Source: CAZTDD01 sp964612675 | GTDB lineage: Bacteria; Hinthialibacterota; Hinthialibacteria; Hinthialibacterales; JAKPRU01 | Length of the DNA: 27,450 bases | Assembly (NCBI GenBank): GCA_964612675.1 | Contig: CAZTDD010000098.1 | Coordinates: 1-27,450 of the forward strand | Reading direction: 5' to 3' | Shown: positions 1 through 8,407 of the stretch, piece by piece | Layout: the number at the start of each line of letters is the position of its first letter | Numbering within the stretch: position 1 is the first letter of the stretch | The notes under the pieces: model-generated | The model's input: the letters and a program-made list of their open reading frames with translations, nothing else | Database searches by the model: none | Told to the model about the DNA's origin: nothing | Translations under genes and position numbers: made by a program

Positions 1-4
1 TTGA

Positions 5-76
<72 letters not shown>

Positions 77-84
77 TTGTCCTT

Positions 85-136
85 TCCGGTGGAAACCGGA
101 CGGTCTTTCACGGTGATTGGCAGCCGTGAAAGACCG
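85..136 (+). promoter_or_regulatory. Two perfect hairpins between tRNA-fMet and the HU gene
   Basis: The first hairpin pairs TCCGGT (85-90) with ACCGGA (95-100) around a GGAA tetraloop. The second starts at the next base: 101-113 pairs perfectly with 124-136 (13 base pairs, starting CGGTCTTTC) around a 10-base loop. No T-run follows, so they do not look like an intrinsic terminator. The Shine-Dalgarno-like GAGAGGAGA (136-144) abuts the 3' arm, so folding could affect HU translation, or the stems could guide tRNA processing. The structure is seen directly; the role is inference. Confidence 0.6.
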
Positions 137-158
137 AGAGGAGACAGCACCTTCTTGA

Positions 159-527
159 ATGTGCGATTGGTATAGAGCCGTGACAAAGAAAGAGATCATA
201 GAAGTTGTTGCCCAGCGGACCCGGCAAAAAAAGAACCACACGAAGGCGATTGTCGAGTGTGTATTCGATGTGTTTATTGAGATGTTGGCCCGGGACAAGC
301 GAATTGAAGTGCGCAACTTTGGTGTTTTTAAGGTAAAACGCACTCCCGCCCGGGTGGGACGCAACCCAGTCACGAAGGAGTCAGCCGATGTTCCTTCGCG
401 AAATATCGTCCAATTCAAAGCGGGAAAGTACATGAAGGATCGCGTGGCGGAAGGCCCGGCACACGAAGAGGTACAAGACGCCGAACGACTTAGGGATGAA
501 GAGTTTAGCGAATCGATACATGAATAG
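159..527 (+). CDS. HU/IHF-family DNA-binding protein with acidic C-terminal tail
   Basis: A nucleoid-associated protein of the HU/IHF fold, expected to bind and bend DNA as a dimer. The N-terminal helices start at V-TKKEIIEVVAQRT, the central strands read EVRNFGVFKVKRTPAR, and the DNA-binding arm carries GRNPVTKE followed by the closing FKAGKYMKDRV. The usual HU length is about 90 residues. Here roughly 25 extra, mostly acidic residues follow (EGPAHEEVQDAERLRDEEF). The start is uncertain. ATG at 159 lies 15 bases after GAGAGGAGA, while GTG at 180 gives the N-terminus typical of the family (M-TKKEI) but has only a weak ribosome site. The last 8 to 32 bases overlap the Asp23-like gene, which indicates co-transcription and probably coupled translation. 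A paralogue lies at 7846-8205. Confidence 0.93.
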   Translation: MCDWYRAVTKKEIIEVVAQRTRQKKNHTKAIVECVFDVFIEMLARDKRIEVRNFGVFKVKRTPARVGRNPVTKESADVPSRNIVQFKAGKYMKDRVAEGPAHEEVQDAERLRDEEFSESIHE

Positions 528-936
528 CACGACCGAGGTTACAACAGCAAATCTGAGCGACCCGAGTGTGGCCGATGAAGTGTTTGCCACAATCGCCGCG
601 CTGTGTGGCTGCCGCATACCAGGGGTAGTCGGACTGTCCGGCCTTCCGGTCGAACGAGCCGAGGACATGCTCGGCAGAGGCGAGACGATTCGCGGTGTGA
701 AAATCACCAGCACCGTCGAAGACGTCAGCGTCGACATTACGGTAGACGTATCGGACCAGATCCCCATTCCTCAAATCGCTTCTTCACTTCAACAGGAAAT
801 TAAAGAGCGAATTGAACAAATGACCGACCATAAAGTGACGTCGGTCAATGTTACTGTGGAAGGAATCCGGGTGCAGTCCGATTCGGACCAAATGGTTGAG
901 AATCCCGCCGCCTTATCGCAGCCGGTGGGAGCGTAG
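520..936 (+). CDS. Asp23/Gls24-family (alkaline shock) protein
   Basis: A small soluble protein of the Asp23/Gls24 (DUF322) family. Family features are an opening segment ending in GCRIPGVVGLSG, a central VKITSTVEDVSVDITVDVS strand pair, then PIPQIASSLQQEIKERIEQMT and the closing VTSVNVTVEGI. The family is known mainly from Gram-positive bacteria, where Asp23 is a membrane-associated envelope-stress protein, and its biochemistry is poorly defined. The ATG at 520 overlaps the HU stop codon, and another in-frame ATG at 496 would lengthen the overlap to 32 bases. Neither has a strong Shine-Dalgarno sequence, which suggests translational coupling to HU. No terminator is seen before the next gene, apart from a weak 5-bp hairpin at 937-953. 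Confidence 0.88.
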   Translation: MNSTTEVTTANLSDPSVADEVFATIAALCGCRIPGVVGLSGLPVERAEDMLGRGETIRGVKITSTVEDVSVDITVDVSDQIPIPQIASSLQQEIKERIEQMTDHKVTSVNVTVEGIRVQSDSDQMVENPAALSQPVGA

Positions 937-1040
937 CGGAAACGTAGGTTCCGATCGTTCTCACTAGGTGATTCGTCGAGGGCGGTCACAAAAATAAAGA
1001 GTTCCTGAAAAGGCTCAACACGGGATCCTGAGGAGGAAAG

Positions 1041-4000
1041 ATGATGAGAAAGGCCGATAGGCTCTGCGCGATGGTTGCCCTCATGAGCGGGGCCATATTC
1101 GTTAGTACCCTGGTTGCCGTGCCGGCTATGGGACAGACGGCCTCGATGGCCCGTGTCAGCTTGGTTGCGGATGATCCTGATATGGTTGGGGACATATTCG
1201 TCGAACTTTCCGACGATGGCCAATCTTTCACCGTAACCGGCTTGGTTGGTGCCGTGCCTGGAGGCAGTACCGTTGCCCGGGTCGGTTTAACGGGGCTACC
1301 GATTGGTGGACAGACCGCCGGCAGGACCGGTGTGTTCCCTGCTCCCGGTGGTAGTGACATCGTTTATAGCTATGATCCGTCGCGAACACACGAGCTGGAG
1401 GTGACTCCCTCGGGAGGTTCTCCGTTCCGGGCGAGCTTCACTGTTAATTTCTCCGAGGCGACAACTCCCGCACATCGGCTCGTGGATATTGTCCCCGACG
1501 ATCCCGATTCGCTTCCCGCCGGCGTCACGCTCGGCAAAGTCCTGATTACTCAACGCGAGGACCTGGATGAATTTGAAGGATTGCCGGGAGCGGTGCCGGA
1601 GTTTTCCTCGATCGACGTGTTTAGTCGGCCGAGAAGTGACGATGAACATGTGTGGACTGATTATCGAATCTGGACCACAATCGCCGTCGACTATTACGGT
1701 ACCGGCACATACGCCAGCATGGGACGAATTCTGCCGTGGACCACACTGGATCTGAACTCCAGCCGCACGACGATTCCGGCGGGCGGAGGAAAACTGGAGC
1801 GGTATCCCGAGAGCAAACTGTATCTTCGAATCACGACTCCATCCGGTGAAGTGATCCGTGCTTCCATTCAGAACGACGTCACGGTTGATGTAGGCGCTTC
1901 CCTGGAAGAAATCAATGCCGCGGTCGTCAACAATAACACCAGGAACGCTGACGGCTCGTTCCCGTTGACTCCTCCTGTCGTGGGCTATATTCAAGCTCCC
2001 TCGGGTACGGTCGAATCGTTCGCCAGCGTGATTGTCTACAAAGAAGTCGATGGCGAACGAATTACTTTCGGTACGGCGGATGTCGATCCTACCGGTGCTG
2101 TTTCCCTTAATTTGATTGCGAATGCCGCCGCGTCGGTCGACAATCAAGATCTTGTTTCCCTTGAAGATGTTACTCTCCGCCTCGAGGACCTGTTCGGAAA
2201 CGTCCTTGAAGTGCCTGGACTTGTTATCGACACTTCCGCCAATATTTTTGAAGGCCCCACCGTGACCACGGCGGCCGACAACGCGGATCTGATCGACGAA
2301 GGATTGATCGCCCGAGTGACCGGTGTCGTTGAGCCCGGCTCACTGCTGGTGGTCCGAGCCGACGAGGTGGGTGGTGTCGAGGCACCGGCAGACAGCCGTT
2401 TTCTGCTGGACGTTGTCCAAGCGGACGATGACGGCAACTTCACTTTTGATGTCGGTAGTTCACCGGTCATCTACATCGATTTGATCGACCTCGCGGGCAA
2501 TGTAGAAGTCCTGGCCCCGCTTACGATCGACGATTCCGCTCCTGCTCCGGGCGATGTGAACCTGACTGTGACCGCTGCGGAAGACGATGCCGACCTCGCC
2601 GAAGAGCGTGTAAATGGGCACGTCGTGTTCGCGCGTGTCCAAGGTACGGTTGAGCCGAGATCGGTCCTCGAAATTCGAGCCGATGAAGTTGGCGGTGTCA
2701 GCGAAGGCGGACCGTTCCTCCTGGACACTGTACAAGCGGCAAAAGACGGCGCTGTTGCGTTCGACATCCTGGATGTGTCCGCCGCTGCAGTTATCAATAT
2801 CACGATGATTGACCGCGCGGGCAATCGCACGGTCCTCGATCCCTTGACGCTTGACGATTCCGCAGACGCTCCGACTGTAACAGCCGATAATGTCAAGATC
2901 GGATTTCCTTCTTCCGAAATTAGCGGTACGGCCGAGGCGAACGGTTCCATTGCTGTTATCGGTTTGTTCAGCGTAACCTCGGATATCCTTTCCTCCGCGC
3001 AGACAGGAGAGGTTGTTGCATCCTTGCCGGCGGGCGTCGACAGCGGCCTGCTCGGTGAAGCATCGGTGGACTCGGATGGCAACTTCACCTTGAATGTGCC
3101 CGGATTCGCCAGCCAGGTCGTTTATTTACAAACGCGAGACCTGGCGGACAATCGCAGCCAATATACGACTGTCGTTCTTGGGCACGCAATTACCGGACAA
3201 CATCTCTTGAATTTCACGGGTACGTCTTTCAGCAACAACCCACCGGGATATCCGGATGTCCTTGATTTCACCGTGCTCGATGCACGGACGGGCGATCCCG
3301 TTCCCGATGTCGAACTTGTTGCTTATGCCGATTTTTCAATGGAAGACGGTGCATTCATCAATCCTGTCACCGATCCGGACTTCCCATCGATCTCGATGGC
3401 GGATGGGACTTTGGACTATCCGCTTGAGATCCCGGACTTCAAACCGACAGCAGTCAACATGACCACTGAGAACGTGCTCACGGAGTTCTACGTGGTTGCC
3501 CAGACGACGGACCCCGTAACAGGGAACCCCGACTATATCGCGGCGGCTAAGTATGATGAGACCACCGTCTTTGACGACGGCACCGCGTTTGACCGGCGAG
3601 GTCCACAGATTAAGAGCATCGTTCCATTGATCTTCCAGGATTACGACCTGCAGTTATTTGAGTATGGCTCGGAAGCGGCGGATACGCTGAACGTGCTTAA
3701 CCTGCTGCCGAGTACAGCGTCCGCAGGCCCGCGTCTCCCGGGCGATGCGATGAATTTTGTCCTTGTTATCGCGGACGACAACGATGACAAGAGCATTGAT
3801 GTCTGGGATCTATCCACATTGCAACTGTTGGATGTCAAACCCTTAAATGCTCTGATCGGCGCACCGTACGGTGTGCCCTCCCTGCCGATCCCCGGATGCA
3901 GCGGTCTGAATCTAGGCCACAACTTCTGGAATCCCAGGACGCAATCCGTTAGCGGGCATTCCACTGTGTTCCTGGCCATTATGGACCGGTTTGGCAACCT

Positions 4001-5534
4001 CAGCGAAGACGCGGTTCCTGTAACACTCGATGTGTCCACACCGGATCCCGATACGAGCCGCATCAGCGTTGGCGATGGGGTCATTTACGGTGAGGACGGT
4101 GCTGTCGAGCCATTGGCCAACATCGCATTTTATGGCGACACGGCATTGACCGACCTCCTGGCATCAGGAACAGCCGATTCGGTCGGCGCTTTTGCCGCCG
4201 AGGTGGATACCACGCGGGGCGCTTTGGTGGTTGTGAGCCGAGACGCGGCAGGCAACAAGAGTAACCCCGTCAATATTCAGGCCGCTCCCGCCGCGAAAGG
4301 CGTTCCTTACCTTGTGCTGGATGGTCTAGGAGCCATACATTCTCCGGGTGGCACATTGGTCGGCTCTGCCGTCTCGAAAGATATGGCCCGCTCTCTGGCA
4401 GAGGCGGGAGATGCGCCCGGTATGTTCTATCAATTGAATGCCGATGGCGAGATCGTCGGCCCGCTTGGCGGCGTTTCCGGACCCGGCGTCGAGAGTGACG
4501 AACAAATCTCCTTCAGCCGCAACATTGCGCGTGACTTTGAAGTCATCGCCGCGAAAGGCTCGGTTTCCGGATATATTCTGGCCGGCAACGGGTTCGTCGG
4601 GACTATTGGTGATGCACCGTTCCTTGGTGACGCCGTGCGCGATGCGCTGGCCGATACAAATAACCGTGTGACCCCAGGTAACGAACGCGTGCGTTTGGAT
4701 GGAACGATCTATCTTGAAGACAGCAACGGAAACGGTGAGTACGACATCTTCCAATTTGAGACTGAAGACCTCAATGGAAACGGTGTCCTCGATCCGGAAA
4801 CCGTTGAATTTGTGCCCGTCGATCCGGACGACCCCTCGCAGGGTGTAGAAGAGGTTGTGATTCCTGCCGAAGACGTGAACGGGAATGGCGTCCTCGATGT
4901 CATCTTCGACGCGGAAGGATTGTTCGATGCTTCCGATAAGGGCATCGGCTTCACCGGCGACGTGGCCCGCGACCTTGAAATCGTATACGGCCCCGAGCCG
5001 GAATCCCCGACCGCCGTTCCAAACGTTTCCGGGTACATGATCCTCGACGGATTTGGTGTGCTGCATGGTTACGGCAGCTCGCCTGGTCTCCAGAATCCTC
5101 GGACATCACCCGGCAACGACATCTTCCGGGCTTTCGAACTCGTCGTCGATGCCGATGGGAACGTGCAGGATTTCGTTGTTCTAAACGGTCTGGGCCAGAT
5201 GTACGCCACACCGGGCGGTTTCTTGAATGCTCCTACAGAGGATGCCGATATCCCAGGTGGCGGCGGCGATCTATCTCTCGTACTCGATCCGAAGCCGGTG
5301 TTTTTCGGATTCGATATTGCTCGGGATGTTGAGGTGAACCCGATTGATTCGAACGACGACGGAGTCATCGGTGACGGTAGCGATGGCTTCTATGTCCTTG
5401 ACGGATACGGCGGCGTTCACGCGGTAGGCAACGCGCCCGCCGTAACGAACTCACCGTTCCTCGGGTTTGATATTGCTCGCGATCTCGTGATTTCGAAATC
5501 GGTTGGCACCTCGATTACAGTTCCGGCCGAATGA
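1041..5534 (+). CDS. Very large secreted protein: Ig-like domains plus C-terminal 'LDG-G' repeats
   Basis: A 1497-residue exported protein of unknown function. Residues 1-31 form a signal peptide (basic MMRK, hydrophobic core, likely cleavage after VPAMG). The middle (about 400-720) holds tandem bacterial Ig-like units. Two are clear paralogues: ARVTGVVEPGSLLVVRADEVGG with GNFTFDV, and ARVQGTVEPRSVLEIRADEVGG, each ending in a T(I/L)DDSA linker. From about residue 1087 to the end, a motif like Y-x-LDG-x-G-x-x-H-x-x-G recurs (LDGLGAIHSPGG, LAGNGFVGTIG, LDGFGVLHGYG, LNGLGQMYATPGG, LDGYGGVHAVG), alternating with ARDxEV-type strands (ARDFEVI, ARDLEIV, ARDVEV, ARDLVI). This would suit propeller blades. 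Acidic DxNGNGxxD loops interrupt the array. AGGAGG (1031-1036) sits 4 bases before the first of two adjacent ATG codons and 7 before the second (1044), so 1044 may be the true start. No sorting signal or catalytic motif was recognised. Confidence 0.9.
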   Translation: MMRKADRLCAMVALMSGAIFVSTLVAVPAMGQTASMARVSLVADDPDMVGDIFVELSDDGQSFTVTGLVGAVPGGSTVARVGLTGLPIGGQTAGRTGVFPAPGGSDIVYSYDPSRTHELEVTPSGGSPFRASFTVNFSEATTPAHRLVDIVPDDPDSLPAGVTLGKVLITQREDLDEFEGLPGAVPEFSSIDVFSRPRSDDEHVWTDYRIWTTIAVDYYGTGTYASMGRILPWTTLDLNSSRTTIPAGGGKLERYPESKLYLRITTPSGEVIRASIQNDVTVDVGASLEEINAAVVNNNTRNADGSFPLTPPVVGYIQAPSGTVESFASVIVYKEVDGERITFGTADVDPTGAVSLNLIANAAASVDNQDLVSLEDVTLRLEDLFGNVLEVPGLVIDTSANIFEGPTVTTAADNADLIDEGLIARVTGVVEPGSLLVVRADEVGGVEAPADSRFLLDVVQADDDGNFTFDVGSSPVIYIDLIDLAGNVEVLAPLTIDDSAPAPGDVNLTVTAAEDDADLAEERVNGHVVFARVQGTVEPRSVLEIRADEVGGVSEGGPFLLDTVQAAKDGAVAFDILDVSAAAVINITMIDRAGNRTVLDPLTLDDSADAPTVTADNVKIGFPSSEISGTAEANGSIAVIGLFSVTSDILSSAQTGEVVASLPAGVDSGLLGEASVDSDGNFTLNVPGFASQVVYLQTRDLADNRSQYTTVVLGHAITGQHLLNFTGTSFSNNPPGYPDVLDFTVLDARTGDPVPDVELVAYADFSMEDGAFINPVTDPDFPSISMADGTLDYPLEIPDFKPTAVNMTTENVLTEFYVVAQTTDPVTGNPDYIAAAKYDETTVFDDGTAFDRRGPQIKSIVPLIFQDYDLQLFEYGSEAADTLNVLNLLPSTASAGPRLPGDAMNFVLVIADDNDDKSIDVWDLSTLQLLDVKPLNALIGAPYGVPSLPIPGCSGLNLGHNFWNPRTQSVSGHSTVFLAIMDRFGNLSEDAVPVTLDVSTPDPDTSRISVGDGVIYGEDGAVEPLANIAFYGDTALTDLLASGTADSVGAFAAEVDTTRGALVVVSRDAAGNKSNPVNIQAAPAAKGVPYLVLDGLGAIHSPGGTLVGSAVSKDMARSLAEAGDAPGMFYQLNADGEIVGPLGGVSGPGVESDEQISFSRNIARDFEVIAAKGSVSGYILAGNGFVGTIGDAPFLGDAVRDALADTNNRVTPGNERVRLDGTIYLEDSNGNGEYDIFQFETEDLNGNGVLDPETVEFVPVDPDDPSQGVEEVVIPAEDVNGNGVLDVIFDAEGLFDASDKGIGFTGDVARDLEIVYGPEPESPTAVPNVSGYMILDGFGVLHGYGSSPGLQNPRTSPGNDIFRAFELVVDADGNVQDFVVLNGLGQMYATPGGFLNAPTEDADIPGGGGDLSLVLDPKPVFFGFDIARDVEVNPIDSNDDGVIGDGSDGFYVLDGYGGVHAVGNAPAVTNSPFLGFDIARDLVISKSVGTSITVPAE

Positions 5535-5601
5535 CGAATGAGGGGGTATTGACCGTGCCAATGCGGCTGCGGTTGATTGATGCTTGAATTTGAAAGATGA
5601 G

Positions 5602-5640
5602 CGAGGGGCATACTCTGCAAGGAGTGGTGCCCCTCGTTTT
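5602..5640 (+). terminator. Intrinsic terminator after the large secreted protein
   Basis: CGAGGGGCA (5602-5610) pairs perfectly with TGCCCCTCG (5628-5636). A further inner pairing ACTC/GAGT (5612-5615 with 5622-5625) extends it, and TTTT follows directly. It ends the transcript of the 1041-5534 gene and separates it from the sensor gene. Confidence 0.9.
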
Positions 5641-5704
5641 ACTGTTGTGTTTCAGCGCGGAGGTGTCATCACTCGGGTCGATAGCCCGCAGGTGAGACAC
5701 AGGT

Positions 5705-7720
5705 ATGGGACAAGGTTTTCGTTTCTCCCTCCAAGTGGGCGCGGCCGCAGCGCTGACCGTGACTATAACAGGCGTTCTCCTGTGTTGGCGGATTCATAAG
5801 GAGGAGTCGAACGCTTTCCAGAAGGAGTCCGCCGCGTTGGCCGAAGCCGTTTCGCCGCGCTTGTCCCTCTCGCAAGATCCTTTCGATACCGAAATCAGGA
5901 AGCACAATAAAGAGATCCTCCACCAGGCTGTCGAGTTCTGTCCACGAGTTCGCCACCTGTCTCTGATCGATAAGTACGGCAAGGTCGAGGCTCAGACGTC
6001 TCTGCCGGATTCAGAAGAGGACGATTCAATCGGTCAGTGGCGGGAAGAACTGACTCTGCAGGAGGTATGGGCGAACAACGAGACGTATGTCTTTCCGGGG
6101 CGCTGGGAGGGCTATTACAGTGTCCATACGCGAGACGGAACCTACTGGGGCAAGCTCCGGATTCTGTGGGCTCACAGCCGCACATCGCGGCTTGTCAACG
6201 GGCTGTTGTTTCTCACGTTTTTGACTGCGTTGGCGGTGGCGCCGACCGGTCTACTTGTCGGCGGTCTCTTATACCGGACGACCCTTTCCTCACGGGTGGC
6301 TGAGATGGCTGACCGTCTGCGCCACATCATCAACAGCGGATTTCGTGGCCGTGTCAATACCGCCGCTCTCCAATCGGAACTGGCGGATTTGGGCGAACAG
6401 GTCAACCGGGTCCTTGAAAATCTTGGACAACAGCGCAAGCGAGTCGTGATTCTCGAAGACAGTCTGCGTCAAACAGAAACGAGTTTCCACGAACTCCAGG
6501 CACGGTCGACGTTGGAATCGGAAACTTCCGAACGAGAACACGAAATGGCTTTGTACGCCTTTCAACAATTGTTCGAGAACATTTCGGACGGCGCGGTGTT
6601 GACCGATTCGAGTGCGAAAGTACTGGCGCTGAACGGGGTTGCGGAGCGTTGGATGCATTTGTTACGGCAGGAAGGCGGCAGACTGTCTGATGAAACTCTC
6701 TTACGCCTTATCGGACGCGTTGTCGAACAGAGCGCGCTTGACCGGGATACCTCCGTTTGGCAAGCCCCGGACCCATTGCGGGGGGGGCGCTCGGAAGGGC
6801 GTGCAACCGCGGTTGTGCTCCGACGTGAAGAGAACGGTGTAGCGTATGTCCTTTTGCTTTTGCGGGCCGATGACGCTACCGCACATCGCGATTGGCTCGC
6901 TCCACTCTCCGAGAGATTCCTGTTCCAGGACCTCTTGCCGTGGCTCTCTCAGATACTGACGGAACGAGATCGTTTTCCCGATGCACAAGGTACATGGCAG
7001 CTTATCGACCGGCACATCGAGGTTCTGGCCCGACTATCTTCTCTGAGACAAATCGGTGGCACTGGACCTCAGGACTTCCACACCTTACGTCTTGGTCCCT
7101 GGCTTTCAAGACACTTGCACGCGACCGATCTTTTCTCACGAATGATTTCTGTACGGCTTCATTCTCCGCGAAAAGACTTCCCTGTCTGGACTGTTGAACC
7201 TGTCCTCACACAAGCCGTGGATCTCCTTACGGAGACGTTGCTGGATATGGCGGAAGAGGAAGGCAGCAAAGACCCCATTGAACTGATCGTGGATTCGCCT
7301 CCTTCCGGAGGCGTTGTCCTTCGTTTTGAATTGGGGTTTGACCCATCCCCCAATTCCCGTGCGATCATTAAGGCTCTCGGGGACGACCAAATGGAACGGC
7401 TCGTCCGCTTGGAAGAAGCAGAGCAATACGGGTGGTCCTTGGTCCAACACGTGAAGATTGTGGGTGTCGCGTTGTTACGCTCTTTACTTGGATGCCGGAT
7501 TGACATGCGAGCCGGAGAAAAAGGCGGGCTCTGTCTGCGATGGTTGTTTCCCCCTGGCGGCGATCATGGTTCCTCAGGCCGCGCCCCGAATTTTACAGGG
7601 TCGACGATTCGCGTTAACCGCTTGATTCGTAACTACTTAACGAGGTCTTGGGAAACGGCGAAGCAAGCCTCATCGAGCGGAAAGAGACCCTACGCGAATG
7701 TGTCCGAACCCCGCAGCTGA
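5705..7720 (+). CDS. Membrane sensor resembling a histidine kinase with degenerate catalytic core
   Basis: A 671-residue inner-membrane signalling protein. TM1 is at about 9-29, followed by a periplasmic domain of about 130 residues and TM2 at about 163-188 (LLFLTFLTALAVAPTGLLVGG). A HAMP-like linker and coiled coil run from about 190 to 280. A PAS-like domain (FENISDGAVLTDSSAKVLALNG) covers about 285-390. Where a kinase would have its phospho-acceptor helix (F-SHELRTPL type), this protein reads LSERFLFQDLLPWLSQIL near residue 400, with no histidine in the expected place. The C-terminal region has the length of an HATPase domain, but I see no N, G1 or G2 boxes (it reads RFELGFDPSPNS and ends LCLRWLFPPGG). 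It is therefore probably a pseudokinase or ligand sensor that acts without phosphotransfer. No response regulator is adjacent. It lies between a terminator and the promoter of the second HU gene, so it is probably monocistronic. Confidence 0.8.
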   Translation: MGQGFRFSLQVGAAAALTVTITGVLLCWRIHKEESNAFQKESAALAEAVSPRLSLSQDPFDTEIRKHNKEILHQAVEFCPRVRHLSLIDKYGKVEAQTSLPDSEEDDSIGQWREELTLQEVWANNETYVFPGRWEGYYSVHTRDGTYWGKLRILWAHSRTSRLVNGLLFLTFLTALAVAPTGLLVGGLLYRTTLSSRVAEMADRLRHIINSGFRGRVNTAALQSELADLGEQVNRVLENLGQQRKRVVILEDSLRQTETSFHELQARSTLESETSEREHEMALYAFQQLFENISDGAVLTDSSAKVLALNGVAERWMHLLRQEGGRLSDETLLRLIGRVVEQSALDRDTSVWQAPDPLRGGRSEGRATAVVLRREENGVAYVLLLLRADDATAHRDWLAPLSERFLFQDLLPWLSQILTERDRFPDAQGTWQLIDRHIEVLARLSSLRQIGGTGPQDFHTLRLGPWLSRHLHATDLFSRMISVRLHSPRKDFPVWTVEPVLTQAVDLLTETLLDMAEEEGSKDPIELIVDSPPSGGVVLRFELGFDPSPNSRAIIKALGDDQMERLVRLEEAEQYGWSLVQHVKIVGVALLRSLLGCRIDMRAGEKGGLCLRWLFPPGGDHGSSGRAPNFTGSTIRVNRLIRNYLTRSWETAKQASSSGKRPYANVSEPRS

Positions 7721-7774
7721 AAATGAGGTGGTTGATTTATTCACCTAAGACTGTCACTTCTTTAAGCTTAGCGC

Positions 7775-7804
7775 TTGACCTAACCCCAGTTATTCGGCTA
7801 CATT
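7775..7804 (+). promoter_or_regulatory. Sigma70-type promoter for the second HU gene
   Basis: TTGACC (7775-7780), an 18-base spacer and TACATT (7799-7804) match -35 and -10 boxes. A start near 7811 would give a leader of about 35 bases. The ribosome site GGGAG (7834-7838) precedes ATG 7846 by 7 bases. Confidence 0.6.
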
Positions 7805-7845
7805 AGTATGTTGGTCCACCGAAATCAATCGTCGGGAGTGGCAAA

Positions 7846-8205
7846 ATGACAAGCACAAAGAAAGACCTCGTTAAGGAGGTCGCTGCCAGGACTGGTTTTG
7901 ATCTCTCCAGTGTCAAGGATATTGTCCAAACGATGTTTGAAGCCATGTGCGAGGGGCTTGCGAGAGACGGGAATATCGAGATCAGAAACTTCGGTATCTT
8001 CAAAGTCAAATCCACCCCCGAACGAAAAGCCCGAAACCCGAAGACCAGCGAGATTATTACTGTCCCCGCTAAGCGACATATCAGCTTCAAGCCCGGGCAA
8101 TTGATGAAAAAGCGGATCAACCTGGAGCCTCTTGCAGAAGAAACTGTGGGAATGGAAGAAGAAGAAACGGAATCGATGGTACCGGCGTCCACAGATGCCG
8201 AATAA
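7846..8205 (+). CDS. HU/IHF-family DNA-binding protein (second paralogue)
   Basis: A 119-residue HU-fold protein: helices from TKKDLVKEVAARTGF, the strand segment EIRNFGIFKVKSTPER, the arm ARNPKTSEIITVPAKRHISF and the closing FKPGQLMKKRI. As in the paralogue at 159-527, an acidic tail follows the normal HU length (ETVGMEEEETESM). The two proteins share the motif order and the IEIRNFG/IEVRNFG core, but differ enough to be old duplicates. It has its own promoter and ribosome site and is probably monocistronic. The tail could modulate DNA binding or self-association; this is inference. Confidence 0.94.
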   Translation: MTSTKKDLVKEVAARTGFDLSSVKDIVQTMFEAMCEGLARDGNIEIRNFGIFKVKSTPERKARNPKTSEIITVPAKRHISFKPGQLMKKRINLEPLAEETVGMEEEETESMVPASTDAE

Positions 8206-8407
8206 CGCAGAACCGCATACACAACGGACGGGAGACCTCTCCGGACGACACGTTATCCGGTGTGCCGGAGCGGTGTTCAAAATAACAATTTCGAATCAAA
8301 CTGTGTTTTTTTACAGAGCCGCGTAATATGTACCCATCCGAGTGACGTGGGTATGCGACCGCGGGATTTTGTGGGTTGTCGCGAGAACAATTGGGTAGCC
8401 AAAGACA

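Noticed and set aside
4326..5066. Minus-strand frame of 246 codons opposite the large secreted gene
   Set aside because: Antisense shadow of the repeat region; the plus-strand reading frame is continuous and has a signal peptide and ribosome site.
8240..8312. Terminator after the second HU gene
   Set aside because: CCGG-rich inverted repeats and a run of seven T residues are present but separated by about 35 bases, so they do not form an intrinsic terminator.
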